Made by a program: the position numbers and the translations under genes. The notes under the pieces are model-generated. The model had not been told where the DNA came from, made no database searches, and saw nothing but the letters and a program-made list of their open reading frames with translations. From IMG/VR virus record IMGVR_UViG_3300033141_005967, positions 1-26,194 of that record: a stretch of DNA of 26,194 bases, one strand, 5' to 3'. This DNA comes from a virus. Shown in pieces: positions 16,135-22,076 of this stretch. Numbering within the stretch: the first letter of the stretch is position 1; each line of letters opens with the position of its first letter.

Positions 16135-17136
16135 TTACTCTTCAGTGGTTCCAGCGTTGTGGTTGGAAGGCCGATGGCGATCTTCGAGACATTCCTTCAA
16201 CGCAGCCGTGTTAATGGTTTTCCTCTCGTGCAGAATGCAGTCCTTGGCCGCATCATCACATGCTCGGGCGATTTCCGCATGACTCAGCCCGGTTGCCGCG
16301 CGTCGGATCTTCGGCCAACTAAGACGGCTCGCGAGGAACACCTGCAGCCGGTTGCGAACGAGCGAGTCAACCTGATCCTCAGTCGGGCGCGTGTAGTGAA
16401 CAACATCGTCAAAGCGACGGAAGAGAGCCTCGTCCAGCATGGCGACATAGTTCGTTGCAGCAAGAATCAGGCTGTCGGATTCGTCCTGTTCAAGGAATTG
16501 GAGAAACGAATTCAGGATTCGCCGTATTTCGCCCACATCGTTCCTGACGCCTCGGTCGCTTCCAATCGCGTCGAATTCATCGAAGAAGTACACGCCGCGA
16601 GTCTGCGTCATGGCCTCGAAAACCATGTGCAACTTGACCGCGGTTTCGCCCATGTACTTGGTGATCAATCCATGAAGCTGGACCGAGAACAACGGCAACT
16701 TGAGTTCACCCGCGAGGGCCGACGCGGTCATTGTCTTTCCACAACCAGGTGGCCCGACCAGAAGCAGCTTGCGACGTGCCGAGAGGCCGTGGCTGCGGAA
16801 CTTGTCCTGGTTGCGATACTCTCGGATAACTCGTTCAAGCGGCTTGCGTGTTTGATCGCTGAGCACCATTTCTGCGAACCGTGTCTTCGGATAGGTAACG
16901 GTCAGAAGTCCTGCCAACTCGCCCTTCGGCCTGGCCATCGGTACGGCGCCGCCAATCTTGCCAGATGCCTGCCTGCTCTTGATCTCGTCGACAATGTCGC
17001 GGAGTTCTTGCGCGAGCTTCCCCTTTCCACTGCGCGCGGCACGGGCGGCGATCTGGAGGGCAACCGAGACAAAATGCTCGGCGTTTCCCTCAGAGTAGCT
17101 CTTCAGCAGCGATTTGACTTGTTCTGCGCTCGCCAT
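16135..17136 (-). CDS. AAA ATPase partner of the S8 peptidase
   Basis: This is a 333-residue protein with ATG at 17136 and a GAAGGGAAGG stretch upstream. The N-terminal helical region (1-75) is followed by an AAA core: Walker A GPPGCGKT (128-135), a pore-loop-like KYMGET (160-165), Walker B FFDEFDAIG (184-192), sensor 1 AATN (226-229) and arginine residues in FRRFDD (239-244). This resembles the classic AAA family (FtsH/spastin-like ATPases) that form hexamers and remodel or thread proteins. Only three bases separate its TAA from the peptidase ATG, so the two proteins are made together and probably act as one system. The promoter should lie in the 270-bp region to the right. Confidence 0.9.
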   Translation of the reverse strand: MASAEQVKSLLKSYSEGNAEHFVSVALQIAARAARSGKGKLAQELRDIVDEIKSRQASGKIGGAVPMARPKGELAGLLTVTYPKTRFAEMVLSDQTRKPLERVIREYRNQDKFRSHGLSARRKLLLVGPPGCGKTMTASALAGELKLPLFSVQLHGLITKYMGETAVKLHMVFEAMTQTRGVYFFDEFDAIGSDRGVRNDVGEIRRILNSFLQFLEQDESDSLILAATNYVAMLDEALFRRFDDVVHYTRPTEDQVDSLVRNRLQVFLASRLSWPKIRRAATGLSHAEIARACDDAAKDCILHERKTINTAALKECLEDRHRPSNHNAGTTEE

Positions 17137-17410
17137 GTTGGAGACCTTCCCTTCCCAGAATCATACTCAAATACCGTGTCGGCCGATAGCATATTGGTCG
17201 GCACCGCTCGGTCTCAGCGTTGAGAGAACTGAGGGGCATCGGCGGTATTTCGCACCCCCCAGCCGCCGGGGTCGCCACGCCCGGCGGCTTGTGACAAGAA
17301 CCGAATTGTCAAAGAACAATACCGGGCGCACATACTCGCCCGGTTGACCACTTGGCCGGCACACTGGACACCACGAGGCTCATCCCGCCACGTGGACTGA
17401 TGCCAATCGA
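17137..17410. other. Intergenic region with hairpin, upstream of the AAA-S8 operon
   Basis: No gene is seen. It holds a perfect 9-bp inverted repeat (17262-17288) and next to it a tandem near-repeat, TTGTGACAAGAAC followed by TTGTCAAAGAAC (about 17289-17317). It separates the coiled-coil gene from the AAA gene and is the likely site of the AAA-S8 promoter on the minus strand. It may also mark the border between cargo and backbone. Confidence 0.4.
17262..17288. other. Perfect hairpin, 9-bp arms
   Basis: GCCGCCGGG (17262-17270) and CCCGGCGGC (17280-17288) flank a 9-base loop. The stem is very GC-rich. There is no T-tract on either strand, so it is not a classic intrinsic terminator, though it could attenuate transcription running from the coiled-coil gene towards the AAA gene. 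Confidence 0.5.
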
Positions 17411-18118
17411 TCACGCTTCCCGCATCTTCTGCTCGATCTTCTGACGACGCTTGTCGAGATCGGCCCGTGTTTTTTCCAGCTTCCGCGCCTCGCGCAGCAG
17501 GGCGTCGGCCTTTTTCTGGTGCTCGTCGGCCTGTTCCTTGTGGCGTCGCCGGTCGGGAATCAACAGGGCCTGCTCGGCTCGTTCCCGTTCATACTTCGCC
17601 TGCTTTTCGACGCGGCGGGCCCTTTCCTTCAGGTCGTGGCATTCCCGCTCGAGCCGGTGCGATTCGGCTTCGGCTTCTTCCAGCTCGAGCCGCAGATCCC
17701 CGTCTTCACAGGTGTAGACCAGTTCGCCCAGCGCCGTGCTGCCTTCCGATAAAGCCGCGAGCACCTCGCGACGACGGGCGTGAAGTGGACGAGTGGCTTC
17801 CTCGTGCTGTTGCTCGGCCGCTTCGAGGATCTTGTCTGCCGCTGCGATTTCCTCTTCCAGTTTGTCGCGCTCGGCCTCCAGTTGGGGCATCGCGGCCACT
17901 GCCGCTTTGAGCTTCATTCGGTGCTGGCAGCGCTCGACGTCCTGCCGCAACTCGTCTACCGACTTGTCCACATCGGCGAGCAGGCGTTCGACTTCCACAG
18001 GATCGGGTTCGTCGTCCCGTGCGATTGCGGCGACCAGTTCGCGGTAGTTGCCAATGGCCGTGTCGGCGCGTTGCTTCTGGAGACCGACGAGCTTTTCGAA
18101 GAAAGATAGGGCACTCAT
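17411..18118 (-). CDS. Long coiled-coil protein of unknown function
   Basis: This is a 235-residue protein with ATG at 18118, AGAAGGAG seven bases upstream, and a 4-base ATGA overlap with the end of the metallopeptidase-like gene. After MSALSFFEKLVGLQKQRADT it is almost entirely alpha-helical heptad-like sequence rich in Glu, Arg, Lys and Ala, for example MPQLEAERDKLEEEIAAADK and LEEAEAESHRLERECHDLKE. A short break with a 'YTCEDGDLRLELEE' motif lies about residue 147. There is no signal peptide, membrane segment or enzyme motif. I do not recognise the family. As a structural or adaptor protein it might tether the metallopeptidase-like protein encoded just upstream. A start further upstream is unlikely because it would lie wholly inside the preceding gene. 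Confidence 0.75.
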   Translation of the reverse strand: MSALSFFEKLVGLQKQRADTAIGNYRELVAAIARDDEPDPVEVERLLADVDKSVDELRQDVERCQHRMKLKAAVAAMPQLEAERDKLEEEIAAADKILEAAEQQHEEATRPLHARRREVLAALSEGSTALGELVYTCEDGDLRLELEEAEAESHRLERECHDLKERARRVEKQAKYERERAEQALLIPDRRRHKEQADEHQKKADALLREARKLEKTRADLDKRRQKIEQKMREA

Positions 18119-18873
18119 GGTTTGGCTCCTTCTGAAAGGGGGAAACGTTTGTGGTAAGCAATGAAGTCGTCGCACCACAGCGACGAAAAGGCGATCGGGG
18201 GCTTCGTGGCCAGAATTTTGCGGATCGGCATCGATTCGCGTCGTGCCGGCTCGTCGCCCAAGGCTTCCTGGTAGCGGCTCGCGTGGGAAAGGCCGTAGCG
18301 GTAGCCGCCGCAAATGACCGAAGGGGCTATCGCGACACCGTGCCGCTCCGCTCGGTGACACAGGTGCAGGACGATCCGGATGAACGAATGGTCGTGGCCG
18401 AAGTAGGCGGGCAAGTCCGCGCAGGAAGGCCGCCGGGTCGCGTATGCCACAACCAATTTCTCAAAGGTGATCCGCGCCGGATCGGTGCCTTCGCGATCTG
18501 CGAACAGCGCCGGGCGATCCAGAACGTGGGCCAACTCGTGCAGAACGTTGACGCAGATCAGGCAATCGAGATCCTCCTCGAAATGGTCTTCACGCAAGGC
18601 CACGTCGTTGACCACCATGCACGGCCCCCGGCCCCGCCAGTCGGGGATATGGTCCTGCAGGTACAGATCGAGTCTGGGCGTCGTGTAACCGTAGCAGTGG
18701 TCGCCGGTTCCGAAGGCGACGGGCAGGCTCGACTGCGGCACGACATACAGAGGCGCCGTGCCGAGGTCGGAACCGGCCACGGCGTGGCAAAGTTTGTCGG
18801 CCTTGGCCAACAGGATGGCCACGTGGTCGCCCAGGTGGCCCGCTGTCGCGGTGTGTTGTGTAAGTTGCTTCAT
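18115..18873 (-). CDS. HExxH metallopeptidase-like protein
   Basis: This is a 252-residue protein with ATG at 18873 (no clear ribosome-binding site; start less certain). The key feature is the zinc-peptidase motif in LICVNVLHELAHVLDRP, where His112, Glu113 and His116 form HExxH. A hydrophobic strand and helix precede it and several acidic and His residues follow that could give the third ligand. There is no signal peptide, so it should act in the cytoplasm. Upstream segments such as YVVPQSSLPVAFGTGDHCYG and LDLYLQDHIPDW look like the strands of a compact gluzincin-type fold. It lies between the primase gene and the coiled-coil gene, all minus strand. I recognise the motif but not a named family. 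Proteolytic control of phage or element proteins is possible but unproven. Confidence 0.7.
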   Translation of the reverse strand: MKQLTQHTATAGHLGDHVAILLAKADKLCHAVAGSDLGTAPLYVVPQSSLPVAFGTGDHCYGYTTPRLDLYLQDHIPDWRGRGPCMVVNDVALREDHFEEDLDCLICVNVLHELAHVLDRPALFADREGTDPARITFEKLVVAYATRRPSCADLPAYFGHDHSFIRIVLHLCHRAERHGVAIAPSVICGGYRYGLSHASRYQEALGDEPARRESMPIRKILATKPPIAFSSLWCDDFIAYHKRFPLSEGAKP

Positions 18874-19104
18874 GGGTTGGCATTCAGAAGTTCGGACAAC
18901 TGAAAGAAACTGTCCTTGATACCGCGACTGTTCTCGCGGGCCTCTCCTGTCGGATTTGGCCGGGAAGGAACCGCTGACACGGACTGACGCGACAGTGACC
19001 ATTGCGCCCAAATCTCATTTCGCGCGCGTGCGCGCCCGCGTACGCGCGTTGAAATGCAATGCGTACTACCGCGACAGTGCGTGACAGTTGGCGTATCAAA
19101 CCGC
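18874..19104. other. Intergenic region with alternating CG-rich tract
   Basis: No convincing gene is seen between the primase stop and the metallopeptidase-like gene. It contains a nearly pure alternating C/G tract at about 19019-19047 with CGCGCGT/ACGCGCG inverted arms, and several copies of GACAGT around it (for example GCGACAGTG twice). It may be an attenuator, protein-binding site or a second promoter for the two downstream genes. Confidence 0.4.
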
Positions 19105-21426
19105 TCACACCGGGCCTCCCTTCAGCGCGATGCCTTCATAGAACGGCCGCATGCCCGTACCGCGTCGGCGAGTGATGCCAGCCACAGCCGCCGCGAGGTC
19201 GCGGCCGAACGTCTGCCGCGTGGTCACGGCTTGCCGTCCTTCGGACTCGCACCACTGCCTCCAGGCGTCGTAGAGCAGATCGACGGCAACTCTGTGGCCG
19301 GGTCCGACGACGCACTCCTCACCAACGAACGCCGCGACGGGGGACGACAGATCCTCGATCTCCTGGACTACGTCTTGGACGCTGGCCGGCACGACGAAAT
19401 GGCCCCGCTCGTTCAGTCGCTGCCAGCCTTCGATCGACCAGTTCAGGATGCCGGGCAATTCGGCTAGCAGCCGGTCCGTCAACCGCGTGTCTTCGCGCCC
19501 GTAGAAGGTCTTGGTGAGCCGCAGGATGATGAAGCGGCCCGCCAGCGCTCCGCTGGAATCGTTGAGCCGGGGAAACTCGTTCGTGAGGAACATGAATCGC
19601 GTGGGCAGCTTGAGCGTGACGCTGGTGATGTTCTTGCGGTCCACGGTCAGCGTGTCCTCGCCGCTGATGCAGAGCAGGCGCTCAACCACCGTGGCGATGT
19701 TCTCGCCGTGGAAGCGGGCGTCGCTGACGATGGCTAGGCTCTTGCCGATGAGCGGCTGCAAACCGAACGGACCGGCGAGGCTCGATGTGGTCGGGCCACA
19801 GACGTTTCCCGTGCCGATCAATCGGGCCAGCACACGGGCGATCGTTCCCTTGCCGCTGCGCCGGGGTCCGACGATCAGCAGCATCTTCTGCTGCGAGGTG
19901 TCGCCGGTCAGGCAGTAGCCGAACCATTCCTGCAACAGGTCATGCGACTCGATGTCGCCGTCGAGCAACTGGTGCAGGAATCCATGCCACGCCATCGGAT
20001 GGGCGGCGTTCGGATCGGGGTCGAACTCCAAGGCGCAGGTCGTGAAGAATAGCGGCGTGGGCGGCAAGCGTCGCATCGAGGGGAGATGCAACAGCAGCGA
20101 TCGGCAGGCAATGATCTCGTTGGGCGAAGGCCGGTTCGCGTCGTCATCGAGCCACGAGGGGCAGAGCGTGGCCGCCGGGAGGTGAACGAACGCCTTGATT
20201 GATTCCAGTGCGGCTTTGACCGTGGATGGATTGGACTGGTAGTCGGCCAGTTCAATCGCTCCGGTGCGGCGAACGAGAACATATCGCAAGGCGTCGTGCA
20301 GCCACACCTGAAGCCGTTTCTTGACCGCGTTGTCTTCCAGTTCGCAGTAGCGGTTGTCTCGCCATTCGGTCAGCAGGCCGGCGTAGCAGTGCAAAGTGCG
20401 GCCGTCGGGATGGAGATGGAATTCGCGCACATAGGCTTCGGCGGTGGGCAGCGTTCGCGTCGGTGAGAGCACCAGCTTGCCCGACTGCGGATCGCGACTT
20501 CCCAGTTGAATGCAACCATCCGTGTCGATCTCCAGCGCCTGGCCGCGCTGGCAGTGATTTTCAGCATCGCGCAGACGCTGCGCGATTTCGTCATCGCTCC
20601 ACGCCCGTGGAAACGGCCGCTGCCGGGCGTATCGGCGGATCACATCAACGGCCGCCGCATCGTTCAGGTCGTACTCGACTGCTCGGCAAGCACAGACGAA
20701 GAGGCGATGTGAACCGTCCCTTTGGTCGCTGAGCTTGATGCGCAACATCGCCGCCAGGCAACGTGCAGAGCGATCCTGCATCGAGATGGGCGCTTTCGGT
20801 TCGGGGGCCTCCCGCTGGCCTACTGACGGTCGGCGTTTCCGCGTCTCATGTGTAGGGTGCTTCTCGCCGAGTTCCACGAGCACGGCGTCGGCCAGCCGCT
20901 TCGCGCTCTGCATCAGCGTTTCGGGATCGACCTGGGCGGGCTCTTGCCCTTCATCTTCCCAAACGATCGCCTCGCCCGACTCGTGTGTGCTGGGCGGAAA
21001 CACCGTTTGCGTTCCCGTCGAGCGGACCTCCACGATCATACCGGCCGACTTGCTACGAAACTTCTTTGTGGCCAACGGCCCCGTGACGCGATATAGCCAA
21101 TGCGAGCGCAGCTTACTCGCTCGCCCGAAGATCGCTGGCGTCGGCGGCAGAAACTGCGAAGCCAGTTCGATCGCACGCAGATGGTCGAGATCGACATCGA
21201 TCAGCCAGCCTGAAGGCTCGCCCAAGAGAACGCCGAGGTTCTGCGGACGGCCGTTGAAGTGCTCGTTGAGCGACTCCAGCGTAAGCCGCAACCGTTGCCA
21301 CCCCTTGCGGGTCGTTTTCTTCTTTCGGTAGGGAATCGGTATCACCGACCAGCCACGCAGCGTATATCGCTCCGCGGCGCTCCGGATGCCGCATTCCGCT
21401 TGTTCCCGATGGCCGTCACTCGTCAT
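19105..21426 (-). CDS. Primase-polymerase / SF3 helicase replication protein
   Basis: This is a 773-residue protein. I chose the ATG at 21426 because GGAGG lies nine bases upstream and the Prim-Pol fold starts directly after it (AAERYTLRGWSVIPIPY). The N-terminal primase-polymerase domain (about 15-170) has the metal-binding Asp77-Val-Asp79 in WLIDVDLDH and the later SHWLYRV motif (108-114). The C-terminal half is a superfamily 3 helicase of the P4/D5 type: Walker A GPRRSGKGT (520-528), then VSDARFHGEN (Walker-B position) and a sensor block PTRFMFLTNEFPRL. Proteins of this layout start and drive replication of phages, satellites such as P4, and plasmids. It is the only replication gene in the element and suggests the excised circle can replicate. 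It overlaps the 61-residue gene upstream by 11 bases. Confidence 0.9.
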   Translation of the reverse strand: MTSDGHREQAECGIRSAAERYTLRGWSVIPIPYRKKKTTRKGWQRLRLTLESLNEHFNGRPQNLGVLLGEPSGWLIDVDLDHLRAIELASQFLPPTPAIFGRASKLRSHWLYRVTGPLATKKFRSKSAGMIVEVRSTGTQTVFPPSTHESGEAIVWEDEGQEPAQVDPETLMQSAKRLADAVLVELGEKHPTHETRKRRPSVGQREAPEPKAPISMQDRSARCLAAMLRIKLSDQRDGSHRLFVCACRAVEYDLNDAAAVDVIRRYARQRPFPRAWSDDEIAQRLRDAENHCQRGQALEIDTDGCIQLGSRDPQSGKLVLSPTRTLPTAEAYVREFHLHPDGRTLHCYAGLLTEWRDNRYCELEDNAVKKRLQVWLHDALRYVLVRRTGAIELADYQSNPSTVKAALESIKAFVHLPAATLCPSWLDDDANRPSPNEIIACRSLLLHLPSMRRLPPTPLFFTTCALEFDPDPNAAHPMAWHGFLHQLLDGDIESHDLLQEWFGYCLTGDTSQQKMLLIVGPRRSGKGTIARVLARLIGTGNVCGPTTSSLAGPFGLQPLIGKSLAIVSDARFHGENIATVVERLLCISGEDTLTVDRKNITSVTLKLPTRFMFLTNEFPRLNDSSGALAGRFIILRLTKTFYGREDTRLTDRLLAELPGILNWSIEGWQRLNERGHFVVPASVQDVVQEIEDLSSPVAAFVGEECVVGPGHRVAVDLLYDAWRQWCESEGRQAVTTRQTFGRDLAAAVAGITRRRGTGMRPFYEGIALKGGPV

Positions 21427-21601
21427 CCACAAGATCCTCCGTGACGGGCGTGCTCTTTGTTTGGTGATCGTCCTGATGGGAGACATCAGAGTGCCGGTGT
21501 GACCGCGACCGCTTCTCCCACAGGTCCAGCAATACGGTCGCCCACGCGCTCGCGAAATCCTCGGGCAATTCCTGGTCGGCAATCGCCTTGTCCTGTGTCA
21601 T
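21416..21601 (-). CDS. Small acidic protein at the head of the replication operon
   Basis: This is a 61-residue frame with ATG at 21601 (a TTG at 21607 is also possible) behind a strong AAAGGAGG. It reads MTQDKAIADQELPEDFASAW then ATVLLDLWEKRS, followed by a polar His/Ser/Asp-rich tail ending TPVTEDLVDDE. The stop overlaps the primase ATG by 11 bases, so the pair is translationally coupled. The first 30 residues could form one helix; the rest is probably unstructured. I do not recognise it. Its place as first gene of the operon at the recombination end makes it a candidate regulator or recombination directionality factor, but nothing in the sequence proves this. Confidence 0.6.
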   Translation of the reverse strand: MTQDKAIADQELPEDFASAWATVLLDLWEKRSRSHRHSDVSHQDDHQTKSTPVTEDLVDDE

Positions 21602-22076
21602 CGCCAAATTGCCTCCTTTCCCTCGGCGCGTACCGCGAGCGCCACTATGCTCTGGGTTCGTTTTCGAGCTGTCCGCCCCTTAGTTACCTATGCCGTTGGC
21701 AGTCGGCAGTGCGCGCCAAGCCGCTCGATTTCGCATTGCGGTTTCGCGGCCACACGCATCGGGCGTACATTGATGACCTACCGGATCGCGGGGCGAACTG
21801 TCGGAAACAGTGCGGTGATACCGGGGATTTCCGCTTCGGGGTTTGAGCCGACAACCAACACGTCCGTCTATTAGGTTAAGAACCCGGTTGCGGCGCGAAC
21901 TGACGAAACAATCGCGAAAAATGCCGCCAGAGCATGCCCAACACGGCCGTCTATTTGTTGACCTACCCGGCGGAGGTGCGGAATGACGAGAGCGGGCAGA
22001 GAAAATCGGGCAACCCGCAGTCAACGCTGGCCGGAATTGCGTTGTTGACCAAAACCCCGCCTCTTGAACGCCCTTC
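21602..22076. other. Repeat-rich right end of the element
   Basis: This stretch of about 475 bp between the replication operon and the right att site has no gene of its own, although the interrupted portal frame runs through part of it until a stop at 21680. It should hold the promoter of the minus-strand replication operon and contains about four degenerate direct repeats (see 21771-22060). Confidence 0.5.

Noticed and set aside
17262-17288. Intrinsic terminator between coiled-coil and AAA genes
   Set aside because: The hairpin is perfect but no T-tract follows on either strand; kept only as a hairpin.
18884-19108. 74-residue minus-strand frame starting at the primase stop
   Set aside because: It starts with GTG at the primase end but has chance-like Arg/Ala/Cys composition and is driven by the CG-alternating tract; I see no family resemblance.
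21857-21985. Possible short CRISPR-like array at the right end
   Set aside because: The repeats are diverged, lack constant length and unique spacers of uniform size, and no cas genes are present.
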